Of a stretch of DNA of 6,796 nt, positions 1-6,634 are shown in pieces (the first letter of the stretch is position 1; the number at the start of each line of letters is the position of its first letter). A program made the translations under genes and the position numbers. The DNA is taken from NCBI GenBank assembly GCA_903912435.1, contig CAIWHI010000320.1, forward strand, positions 1 through 6,796, in the 5' to 3' direction. This DNA comes from an uncultured Bacteroidota bacterium (GTDB lineage Bacteria; Bacteroidota; Bacteroidia; Chitinophagales; Chitinophagaceae). Under the pieces are notes generated by a model. It had not been told where the DNA came from. It ran no database searches and saw only the letters and a list, made by a program, of their open reading frames with translations.

Positions 1-1
1 G

Positions 2-1696
2 TATTTTGAGGAACATGAATTTAATAAGGCTGTTGAAACTTTTAAGACTGCATCCCTTAAATGCCCCAATGGTGCGTGGAGATTTGCCAAACCCCTTGCC
101 AAAAGCTATATTTATGCCGGCAGGCCTGATAATGCACTACAGCTCATCAACAATTATAGCACCCTAAAAGACAGTGCGGAATGGAATAAAATGAGACGGC
201 ATGCCAATTTCGTAAAATATGCGATGGCAAGAATACAGGTGGGCCCACCTTTAAACCTTGGTAGCCGTGTAAATAGTAAAGACCCAGAACTATTCCCTTC
301 AATGGCGGCTGATACCCAGGAACTATATTTTACACGCAGGGTAAATAATATGGACGATGATCTATTCAAAGCAGATGTAGATACCTGTGGTGGGTGGCTT
401 GCTGCCGAAAACATGGGCGACCCTATGAACTCTCCAGACCAGGAAAATTCATTATTTATTTCTGCCGATGGGCATTACCTGTTTTTTACACGCTGCGAAA
501 ATCGCAGAGACGATAGCTGGGGCGAAGGTGGTTGCGACCTGTTTATGGCCTATCGTGTGGCCCCTGATAGCGAATGGACTATTGCCCAACCATTTGGTTC
601 CACAATTAATTCGGCAGGATATGAAGGCATGCCTACCCTATCGCCCGATAATAGGGAACTATTTTTTGTAAGCGACCGTGATGGTGGGTTTGGTGGTTAT
701 GACATTTGGATATCGAAATTCGAAGATGGCCTTTGGCAAATGCCGGTTAACGCCGGCCCTAATGTGAACACTGCTGGAAATGAAACCGCCCCTTATATCA
801 ATGCAGACAACAAATCGCTCTACTTTAGCAGTGATGGCTGGCCGGGCATGGGTGGTAGCGACCTCTACATGAGTCGCCGCCTGGATGATAGTACCTGGGG
901 ACCTTCTGAAAACCTGGGCTACCCAATCAATACCGCGTTTGATGAAAAAAGCTCGTGTATTAAACTGGATGGTTCCAAACTTTATTTTGCCTCTGACAGA
1001 CAAGGTCCTGCCGGGAATTACGACATTTATGAATCGGACTTACCTGGCAATTTGAAACCTGGTGGCATCAATTACCTGAAGGGCTATGTCTATGATAGTA
1101 TAAGCAGGGAAAGGCTGAACTATGCAACTCTACATATAAGTGATGCTAAATCAGGTAAGCTATTATATAAATTCCATAGTAACCGCGGTGATGGTAGCTA
1201 CCTGATACCCCTTGAAAAAGGTAAAACTTATGCCCTCCATACCGAGCGTATGGAGCATACTGCAGTAGATGATACTTTTGAATTTAAGAGTGATTCTAAA
1301 GACCTGACCCTTGTACACAATGTAAGTATGCTACCAGCAGGCTACCTGGCACCTATAAGTGATACCCTACTGGCCACTTTACATTTTGATGTAAACATTG
1401 TGGAATTGGGGAAAAGTGATAAAGACATTGTGCGTGATGCAATCACCCCCTGGCTCGACCAAAAAGCAGTGGTAGTTATGGTAAATGCCTATACCGACAA
1501 TACCGGCACCCCAATGATCAATGAAACACTCTCCTTTAAGCGGGCTAATATTGCAGCAAAACAAGTAATAGCATTAGGTATACCCGAACTTAATGTTATA
1601 GCCAAAGGCTGGGGAGAAGCAAAAATGATAGCCCCAAATGACACGGAAGAGGGTCAACGCAAAAACAGAAGGGTGGAAATTATATTGAGAAGGTAA
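2..1696 (+). CDS. PorE-like TPR/PD40/CRD/OmpA envelope protein, 5'-truncated
   Basis: The frame is open from the window edge, so the true start lies upstream and the ATG at 191 is internal. 564 residues are visible (numbered from the first visible codon). Residues 1-78 look like TPR helices (YFEEHEFNKAVETF, then AKSYIYAGRPDNALQLI). Five PD40/WD40-like propeller repeats follow at about 99-113, 146-164, 209-236, 261-290 and 316-344, with the signatures SPDNRELFFVSDRDGG and GGSDLYMS. A carboxypeptidase-regulatory-like beta domain lies at about 358-429 (KGYVYDSISRERLNYATL). An OmpA-C domain fills 456-564, with TDNTG, LSFKRA and NRRVEI; the Asp of TDNTG and an Arg of NRRVEI are the usual diaminopimelate-binding residues. 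This domain order matches PorE (PG1058), a periplasmic T9SS component in Porphyromonas. Bacteroidota carry several paralogues of this layout, so true PorE identity is unproven. A signal peptide or lipobox, if present, is outside the window. Confidence 0.88.
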   Translation, partial: YFEEHEFNKAVETFKTASLKCPNGAWRFAKPLAKSYIYAGRPDNALQLINNYSTLKDSAEWNKMRRHANFVKYAMARIQVGPPLNLGSRVNSKDPELFPSMAADTQELYFTRRVNNMDDDLFKADVDTCGGWLAAENMGDPMNSPDQENSLFISADGHYLFFTRCENRRDDSWGEGGCDLFMAYRVAPDSEWTIAQPFGSTINSAGYEGMPTLSPDNRELFFVSDRDGGFGGYDIWISKFEDGLWQMPVNAGPNVNTAGNETAPYINADNKSLYFSSDGWPGMGGSDLYMSRRLDDSTWGPSENLGYPINTAFDEKSSCIKLDGSKLYFASDRQGPAGNYDIYESDLPGNLKPGGINYLKGYVYDSISRERLNYATLHISDAKSGKLLYKFHSNRGDGSYLIPLEKGKTYALHTERMEHTAVDDTFEFKSDSKDLTLVHNVSMLPAGYLAPISDTLLATLHFDVNIVELGKSDKDIVRDAITPWLDQKAVVVMVNAYTDNTGTPMINETLSFKRANIAAKQVIALGIPELNVIAKGWGEAKMIAPNDTEEGQRKNRRVEIILRR

Positions 1697-1728
1697 ATAA
1701 TTATTATAGTACAATTACTCACTAATCC

Positions 1729-1751
1729 AATTTAGGTTGTTAACCTAAATT
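1729..1751. repeat. Perfect 10-bp inverted repeat, operator or weak terminator
   Basis: The arms AATTTAGGTT (1729-1738) and AACCTAAATT (1742-1751) are exact reverse complements around a 3-nt spacer. The repeat ends 22 nt before the TAATTTTG element of the lyase gene, so a repressor or activator site is plausible. It also lies 33 nt after the stop of the OmpA-family gene. The stem has only three G/C pairs and the following TTCATCTT is a poor U-tract, so it would be a weak terminator. The structure is seen directly; its role is inferred. Confidence 0.45.
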
Positions 1752-1773
1752 TCATCTTACCACACTAAAAGGC

Positions 1774-1781
1774 TAATTTTG
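1774..1781 (+). promoter_or_regulatory. Bacteroidota -7 element TAATTTTG for the ammonia-lyase
   Basis: TAATTTTG matches the TAnnTTTG -7 consensus of Bacteroidota primary-sigma promoters. No good TTTG -33 box sits about 19 nt upstream; only AATTTC is there. Transcription would begin a few bases downstream and leave a leader of about 15 nt before the ATG at 1800. The same octamer precedes hisS. Confidence 0.5.
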
Positions 1782-1799
1782 CACCCTAAAATTACCTTG

Positions 1800-3578
1800 A
1801 TGGGAAGAATCTTATTGAATGGCAATGACCTTACAAGAACACAGGTTATAGAAATAGCAATTCATAATGCACAAGTTTCAGTTGAAGTTTCAAAATTGTC
1901 TCAAAGTCGTGAGTACATAGTCAATAAAGTACATCAACAAAAGATCATTTATGGCGTTACAACAGGTTTCGGTTCTAATGCCGATAAAATGATTGAGGAG
2001 AAGGATACGCTCCAGTTGCAATTAAATCTTTTACGTTCCCATGCTTGTGGTTTAGGCAATAATTTCTCTACTGAGATTGTAAGAGCAATAATGGCAATAA
2101 GGCTAAATACCCTGCTAAAAGGCCATTCAGGTGTACAGGAAAAAACAGTATTAGCCCTTGAATTCCTAATCAACAATCAGATTCACCCATTAATACCTGA
2201 GCAGGGTTCGGTAGGTGCCAGTGGAGATCTATGCCCACTATCTCACATGGCCTTACCATTGATTGGTGAGGGAGAAGTTAGGTTTACCGACCTTGATGGT
2301 AGAATTAAAGAGATGAATACCCAGGAGTTTTTGCTCACTGAAAAAGCATTATCAATAGGTTTTAAGCCCACTACCCTTAGTTATAAAGAGGGCCTTGCCT
2401 TAACTAATGGTACTACAGTAATGGCTGCCGCAGCTACTATAGCCCTTTATAAAGCAGAAAATTTGCTTAAAGTTGGTACACTTTCTTCAGCATTGATATT
2501 CGAAAGTTTAGGGGCGCGGAAGGATGCATTTGCTTACAAAAAGATTCATCACGCACGTAACCATAATGGGCAAACCCAAATAGCTGAATGGCTGACAATA
2601 CTTTTGGATGGTTCAAAACTCATCAATATCAGTCAAAAAGAAATATTGGCACATATTCTAAAACATAATTTGGTTAGTGATCCTGAAATTCTGGAATGCC
2701 TGAACAAGCTAAATGCAAATGTGGAACACGACTGTCAGGAACAAATTCCTGATTGGGTGATTGACAAACTGAAAGGTGCAAGACAAAAAGAGGTGGCCAC
2801 CATACTGGCATTTGCTAAGAAGAAATGGAAACCACAAGACTCTTATTCTATTCGCTGCCTGCCACAGGTTTTTGGTGCAAGCAAGTCGGCAATAGACCAT
2901 GTTATATCTGTAATAGACCACGAACTCAATGCCGCCTGCGACAATCCATTGATATTTGCCGAAGATGACAAGGTAGTATCGGGTGGGAATTTCCATGGCC
3001 AACCTATAGCGTTGGTTATGGACTATCTGAAATTAGCAGTAGCTGAAATGGGGAACATTATGGAAAGGCAAATCAATAAAATGGTTGATTCAAACACCAA
3101 TGATTGTATGCCCAGCTTTCTGATACAAGGTACCGGTTTGAATAATGGGCTGATGATTACCCAATATGCCGCCGCTTCCATAGTATCTGAAAACAAGGTT
3201 TTAGTTCATCCCGCCTCAGCCGATTCAATACCTACCTGTGAAAATACCGAAGACCATGTAAGTATGGGAACTATAGCAGCAAGGCAGGCTATACAGATTT
3301 GCGAAAATGTAGAGCGAATTAGTGCAATTGCTTTGCTTACAGGTTTCTATTCTATAAATATGCGCCTTTTCCAATTTGCTAGTGTGGGTATGGAAAGTAA
3401 AATTGAGGCTGTTTTAGCACCGTCAACCTTAGAATTATATAATTCAATAAAAGAAGCCAATAAGGAATTACAAAACCCTGATTTCATCAAAACAGACCGT
3501 TTCTTATCACCTGAAATAAAAATCATAGGACAGAACCTGGGAATATTTGGTAGGATTGCTGATAAATACTTGCAATAA
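1800..3578 (+). CDS. Histidine/aromatic amino acid ammonia-lyase (MIO family), with insertion
   Basis: 592 residues from the ATG at 1800. An upstream in-frame TTG at 1779 falls inside the promoter element and is unlikely to be the start. The family deaminates histidine, tyrosine or phenylalanine through an MIO cofactor formed autocatalytically from Ala-Ser-Gly. Visible motifs are YGVTTGFG with the catalytic Tyr51, the selectivity pair Ser80-His81 (RSHACGLG), the MIO triad at 140-142 (VGASGDLCPLSH), LTNGT near 202, QDSYSIRCLPQ at 346-356, GNFHGQP near 396 and NTEDHVSMG near 482. Glu484 is where histidine ammonia-lyases carry Glu and tyrosine/phenylalanine lyases usually carry Gln, so a histidine-like substrate is favoured. 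The protein is longer than the usual 500-510 residues because about 70 residues (275-345), rather than 15-20, separate LLDGSKL from QDSYS. No urocanase, imidazolonepropionase or other hut gene lies nearby, so a catabolic hutH role is not shown and no symbol is given. Confidence 0.85.
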   Translation: MGRILLNGNDLTRTQVIEIAIHNAQVSVEVSKLSQSREYIVNKVHQQKIIYGVTTGFGSNADKMIEEKDTLQLQLNLLRSHACGLGNNFSTEIVRAIMAIRLNTLLKGHSGVQEKTVLALEFLINNQIHPLIPEQGSVGASGDLCPLSHMALPLIGEGEVRFTDLDGRIKEMNTQEFLLTEKALSIGFKPTTLSYKEGLALTNGTTVMAAAATIALYKAENLLKVGTLSSALIFESLGARKDAFAYKKIHHARNHNGQTQIAEWLTILLDGSKLINISQKEILAHILKHNLVSDPEILECLNKLNANVEHDCQEQIPDWVIDKLKGARQKEVATILAFAKKKWKPQDSYSIRCLPQVFGASKSAIDHVISVIDHELNAACDNPLIFAEDDKVVSGGNFHGQPIALVMDYLKLAVAEMGNIMERQINKMVDSNTNDCMPSFLIQGTGLNNGLMITQYAAASIVSENKVLVHPASADSIPTCENTEDHVSMGTIAARQAIQICENVERISAIALLTGFYSINMRLFQFASVGMESKIEAVLAPSTLELYNSIKEANKELQNPDFIKTDRFLSPEIKIIGQNLGIFGRIADKYLQ

Positions 3579-3629
3579 AATACAATTTCTCCTACATTTA
3601 GTTATCATTAACCCTTATAACCAATACCC

Positions 3630-4370
3630 ATGAATGGCTATAGACAAAATGGAGAAAGAGCCAGGATAATAATTATCCTATTTATTACCCTGTTTGTAAT
3701 AATGGTGGCATCATTGGCTACCCAATTGTGGCAATATAGCGTTATTGTAGCCTTTGACAATGGCACTACTGATAATTCGCAACTAACTTTCTCCGATACT
3801 GTAGTTCGCATCCCGGCAATTGCTTATTCCATTATATTTATCTTGTGTACAATCTACTTTATACGGTGGTTTAGGAGAGCTTATTACAATTACATACAAC
3901 TTAATCTCGGTGCCGCATCATTTACCGAAGGTTGGGCTGCGGGTGCATGGTTCGTACCATTTACCAACCTTGTAAGACCATATAGAATAATGCAGGAATT
4001 GTGGCATGGCACACTTAAATTATTGAGTGGCAACAGCACAGGCGATTACCCATCTACCCTAATTGGTGCATGGTGGCTAACCTGGATACTTTATAATTTT
4101 GTTAGTAGTGCTGGCAACAGGCTCAGAATGTATATGACAACTATTGATTCTATTAAAACTGCTATACTAGTGGATGTAGTTGGAGATATAATTGGGCTTG
4201 TATCACTCATATTTATTATCCTTTTGGTGCGTAGCTATGCCGAACTAGAAAAACGATTGGAGGAAGCAATCTCCCTACCTCAGGATAGTATTTTTGCCTT
4301 AAATACCAATACTGCGTATTACCAATCCCGGCAGGCTGCCAGTGAAAACCAGGCAAGTAATATAGAGTAA
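3630..4370 (+). CDS. DUF4328 four-helix membrane protein
   Basis: 246 residues with four predicted membrane helices at about 12-34, 59-80, 142-160 and 177-201. The family signature is clear: FIRWFRRAYYN (77-87) after helix 2, then GWAAGAWFVPFTNL (101-114) and RPYRIMQELW (116-125). These match DUF4328, an integral membrane family of unknown function. The N-terminus is short and basic, and the C-terminal tail of about 45 residues is polar and Gln/Asn/Ser-rich, probably cytoplasmic. The gene starts 51 nt after the lyase stop with no clear terminator between, so read-through from the lyase promoter is possible. A weak promoter candidate of its own (TTG at 3570, TACATTTA at 3593-3600) is not convincing. 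No ribosome-binding motif is evident before the ATG. No function can be assigned. Confidence 0.8.
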   Translation: MNGYRQNGERARIIIILFITLFVIMVASLATQLWQYSVIVAFDNGTTDNSQLTFSDTVVRIPAIAYSIIFILCTIYFIRWFRRAYYNYIQLNLGAASFTEGWAAGAWFVPFTNLVRPYRIMQELWHGTLKLLSGNSTGDYPSTLIGAWWLTWILYNFVSSAGNRLRMYMTTIDSIKTAILVDVVGDIIGLVSLIFIILLVRSYAELEKRLEEAISLPQDSIFALNTNTAYYQSRQAASENQASNIE

Positions 4371-4435
4371 GAGCAGATAAGTAATCACTTTCTGAATTAA
4401 TAAAATGAAATGGTGACATAATAAGCCTGATAACC

Positions 4436-4443
4436 TAATTTTG
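4436..4443 (+). promoter_or_regulatory. Bacteroidota -7 element TAATTTTG for hisS
   Basis: TAATTTTG is an exact TAnnTTTG match, 29 nt before the hisS ATG and identical to the octamer before the lyase. The -33 region is degenerate (TGGTGA about 20 nt upstream). The predicted leader is about 25 nt, A-rich and without a Shine-Dalgarno sequence, as is common in this phylum. It suggests hisS is transcribed independently of the DUF4328 gene. Confidence 0.55.
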
Positions 4444-4472
4444 CTACCAGAAAAACAATAGACAATTAATAA

Positions 4473-5789
4473 ATGCAAACAATACAGCCAAGGATTTTTA
4501 AGGGTACGCGCGATTTTCTTCCTGATGAAATGATACACAGGGAAGAAGTGCAGAAGATAATGCGTGCCGTTTTCCAGAAATATGGTTTTGAACCCATTGA
4601 AACACCCGCCATTGAATACCTGAATGTGCTTACCGGCAAATATGGTGAAGATGCCGACAGGCTTATTTACCGCCTGAATTATAAAACCGGCTCGAAGGAT
4701 GAGGCTGCGCTGCACTACGACCTTACTGTACCTTTCTCAAGGGTAATTTCAATGAACCGCGACCTGCCTAAACCATTCAAACGTTACCAGATACAGCCTG
4801 TATGGCGTGCTGATACCCCCCAGCCAAAACAAGGTCGTTTCCGTGAGTTTTACCAGTGCGATATTGATGCCGTAGGCAGCAAATCTATGCTGGTGGATGC
4901 GGAGATTATCTGTATTGTGAATGAGATTCTCACCCGCCTGGAATTCAAGAACTTCTTAATAAAAATCAATAACCGTAAACTTCTTAATGGCCTTGTGGCC
5001 TATGTGGGACTCGATAGCTCATGGACAGGTGAGATTTGCCGCTCTATTGATAAACTGGACAAGATTTCATTTGAAGAGGTAACGGAAGAATTAAGAACCA
5101 AGAATGTACCAGAAGAAGCCATAGCCAAATTAAAGACTGTGGTTGCCGGTGGTACTGTTACCCTTGCCGACGCTGAAAAGCTAATGGCAGGCATACCATC
5201 AGGTGAAGAAGGGGTAAATGAATTGAAAGACCTACTGGCTTATCTGGAATCGATGAATGTACCTAAGGAGAATTTCGTTTTTGAAATATCCCTGGCACGT
5301 GGGCTTGATTACTATACCGGCCCTATATTTGAAACTACCCTACCCGACCACCCACACATTGGTAGCCTTACCGGTGGTGGCAGGTATGATGAATTGATAG
5401 GTAGCTTTAGTGGTATTGATACCCCTGCGGTGGGTACATCACTGGGACTAGACAGGATTCTGGCTGCAATGAAGCAGCTAGGCATGCTTGATAAGGCCCA
5501 AACCCGCACTAAGGTGCTGGTTACCTCTTTCTCAAAAGAAACTATATTGGATAGCCTTAAATTGGCAAGCAAATTCAGGTCGCTGGGAGTGAATACTGAA
5601 ATATACCATGAGGCTGTTAAGCTCAAAAACCAGTTCTCTTATGCCGATAAAAAAGGAATCAGGTTTGTAGCCATAATGGGTGAAGACGAAATAAAGAACG
5701 GCCAGGTAACGCTTAAAGACATGAGCAAAGGCAGTCAGGTATTAATTAGTACAGATGCAATTGAGCAATGGATTAGTGAGAATCTGTAA
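4473..5789 (+). CDS. hisS: Histidyl-tRNA synthetase, eukaryote-like type
   Basis: 438 residues, full length for a class II HisRS, which charges tRNA-His with histidine in the cytoplasm. The N-terminus has FKGTRDFLPDE (9-19). The motif 1 region is YGFEPIETPAIEYL (37-50), followed by LHYDLTVPFSR (80-90). Motif 2 spans 104-132 (QPVWRADTPQPKQGRFREF). The HisA histidine-binding motif is LARGLDYYTGPIFE (274-287), whose Arg276 is the expected catalytic arginine. Motif 3 is at 301-329 (GGGRYDELIG, then GTSLGLDRI). The C-terminal anticodon-binding domain begins near 346 (TKVLVTSFSKE). The motif 2 loop and the insertion-domain segment ICRSIDKLDKISFEEV resemble eukaryotic HisRS more than E. coli HisS. 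The ATG at 4473 fits the conserved N-terminus. The gene ends at a strong terminator. Confidence 0.96.
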   Translation: MQTIQPRIFKGTRDFLPDEMIHREEVQKIMRAVFQKYGFEPIETPAIEYLNVLTGKYGEDADRLIYRLNYKTGSKDEAALHYDLTVPFSRVISMNRDLPKPFKRYQIQPVWRADTPQPKQGRFREFYQCDIDAVGSKSMLVDAEIICIVNEILTRLEFKNFLIKINNRKLLNGLVAYVGLDSSWTGEICRSIDKLDKISFEEVTEELRTKNVPEEAIAKLKTVVAGGTVTLADAEKLMAGIPSGEEGVNELKDLLAYLESMNVPKENFVFEISLARGLDYYTGPIFETTLPDHPHIGSLTGGGRYDELIGSFSGIDTPAVGTSLGLDRILAAMKQLGMLDKAQTRTKVLVTSFSKETILDSLKLASKFRSLGVNTEIYHEAVKLKNQFSYADKKGIRFVAIMGEDEIKNGQVTLKDMSKGSQVLISTDAIEQWISENL

Positions 5790-5807
5790 GTCAACATAAA
5801 TAAAATA

Positions 5808-5852
5808 AGAAAGGACTATACTTGCTTTCAGGTATAGTCCTTTCTGATTTTT
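5808..5852. terminator. Bidirectional intrinsic terminator between convergent genes
   Basis: A perfect 14-bp stem pairs AGAAAGGACTATAC (5808-5821) with GTATAGTCCTTTCT (5832-5845) around a 10-nt loop. TTTTT follows at 5848-5852 on the plus strand. The A-rich stretch before the left arm gives a U-rich tail (TTATTTTATTTA) on the minus strand. It therefore serves both hisS, which ends 18 nt upstream, and the minus-strand gene whose stop is at 5898. Confidence 0.9.
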
Positions 5853-5897
5853 ATAGAATTAAAAGAATTCCCCAATTCTTCAATGGCCTATTTACCA

Positions 5898-6533
5898 TTA
5901 AAAATTAGCGGTCTCTATCTTCTCTATATTAAAGATTTTTTCTGCTGTTTGGTTGGTAGTGCTGCCTGTATTGATGGTAACGGTGCTATTTACATTGTCT
6001 GATACCACCAGATTTTCATTACCATTTATGGATATTGCTCCCTCAACTGATTTGCGTTCATTTTTAGCAAAGTCGTCCATCTCCAGCCTTTCAAGCTCCT
6101 TATTGAATTGGTTCCATAAATCAGCCGGGTCTTTAAACCTGCTGATGAAATGGCCCATATCCAGTAGTTTTTGTTTGAATTTCACAAGGCTATCCTCAAC
6201 CGGGCCGTCTGTATCTTTAAAATAGGTAAAAATGAAAGGCTTTTTGGTGGCTGCAAAGGACCCAAATGCCTTTTCAAACTCTTCGGCGGTATACATGCCC
6301 ATTTTGGTATAACCCAAAAGGATAAAGAGGTCAGAACCTTCTACGTATTTATTGTATTCACTCTGGCTACCAGTTACCGACATTCGGCCCGATAGGTCTT
6401 CCCAAATATCCAAATGCAGGAAAACACCCTTATCAAACCACATTTTACACTTGCGGTATATTTCGGTTTCGAAAAAATCGCGTTCAGGTTTTAACTCAAA
6501 TGAGGAGGCAATAAAAATTTTGATCTTTTTCAT
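5898..6533 (-). CDS. Small DUF4062/TIR-like protein with Asn/Thr/Val-rich C-terminal tail
   Basis: 211 residues from the ATG at 6533; an in-frame TTG at 6557 lies inside the promoter element and is rejected. The N-terminal strand and turn KIKIFIASSFELKPERDFF (3-21) resembles the opening of DUF4062 and related TIR or nucleoside-deoxyribosyltransferase-like Rossmannoid domains. Further family-like elements are DIWED (42-46), SQSEYNKYVEGSDLFILLG (56-74) and YTAEEFEKAFG (81-91), where Glu84/Glu85 sit where TIR-type NADases keep their catalytic Glu. KPFIFTYFKD (98-107) would be a core strand. A helical linker (135-160) leads to ISINGNENLVVSDN and NSTVTINTG (167-190), alternating short strands rich in Asn, Val and Thr. 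Similar tails occur in Bacteroidota conflict and STAND-linked proteins (from memory, not searched). No signal peptide or membrane helix is visible, so it is probably cytoplasmic. Enzymatic activity and a defence role are inference. The gene stands alone and converges on hisS. Confidence 0.75.
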   Translation of the reverse strand: MKKIKIFIASSFELKPERDFFETEIYRKCKMWFDKGVFLHLDIWEDLSGRMSVTGSQSEYNKYVEGSDLFILLGYTKMGMYTAEEFEKAFGSFAATKKPFIFTYFKDTDGPVEDSLVKFKQKLLDMGHFISRFKDPADLWNQFNKELERLEMDDFAKNERKSVEGAISINGNENLVVSDNVNSTVTINTGSTTNQTAEKIFNIEKIETANF

Positions 6534-6554
6534 GACTGGGGATTTTAATAAAGT

Positions 6555-6562
6555 CAAAACTA
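6555..6562 (-). promoter_or_regulatory. Bacteroidota -7 element TAGTTTTG for the TIR-like gene
   Basis: Read on the minus strand, TAGTTTTG matches TAnnTTTG and lies 21 nt before the ATG at 6533. No clean -33 TTTG is present at the usual spacing; a TTTG occurs only 11 nt upstream, inside a palindrome. The predicted leader is about 15-18 nt. Confidence 0.45.
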
Positions 6563-6564
6563 GA

Positions 6565-6585
6565 AATATTTTTCAAATATTGAAA
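6565..6585. repeat. Two overlapping palindromes abutting a promoter, possible operator
   Basis: On the plus strand, AATATTT-TTC-AAATATT (6565-6581) is a perfect 7-bp inverted repeat, and TTTCAA-ATA-TTGAAA (6571-6585) is a perfect 6-bp inverted repeat overlapping it. They lie between the expected -33 and -7 positions of the minus-strand promoter, where a bound repressor would block polymerase. The region is very A/T-rich, so chance palindromes are a real alternative. Confidence 0.35.
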
Positions 6586-6634
6586 TTAACTCGACTAATT
6601 TTCCTCAATTAAAATCGACCCAAATGCCAAACTA

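Noticed and set aside
191..193. ATG as the start of the OmpA-family gene
   Set aside because: The frame is open back to base 2 and the 63 upstream codons read as TPR helices, so this Met is internal.
659..1003. Minus-strand open frame of 114 codons opposite the PD40 repeats
   Set aside because: It is antisense to a well-supported repeat domain and its translation resembles no known family.
1779..1781. TTG start giving a 599-residue lyase
   Set aside because: It is the end of the TAATTTTG promoter element, and the ATG at 1800 gives a normal N-terminus.
3570..3600. Promoter for the DUF4328 gene (TTG, 20 nt, TACATTTA)
   Set aside because: The -7 octamer lacks the final G and the -33 is only TTG; too weak in A/T-rich DNA to call.
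4384..4416. Hairpin TCACTTTC / GAAATGGTGA after the DUF4328 gene as a terminator
   Set aside because: The arms need a 2-nt bulge, the loop is long and no U-tract follows.
1800..5789. Histidine-related operon of lyase, DUF4328 and hisS
   Set aside because: hisS has its own TAATTTTG element and a 102-nt upstream gap, and a link between a histidine lyase and HisRS is not supported by more than adjacency.
6555..6557. TTG start giving a 219-residue TIR-like protein
   Set aside because: It lies within the TAGTTTTG element; the ATG at 6533 begins MKKIKIFIASS, a natural start for the first strand.
5953..6612. Plus-strand open frames of 74-90 codons opposite the TIR-like gene
   Set aside because: They are antisense shadows with no recognisable motif, and the minus-strand protein has coherent domain features.
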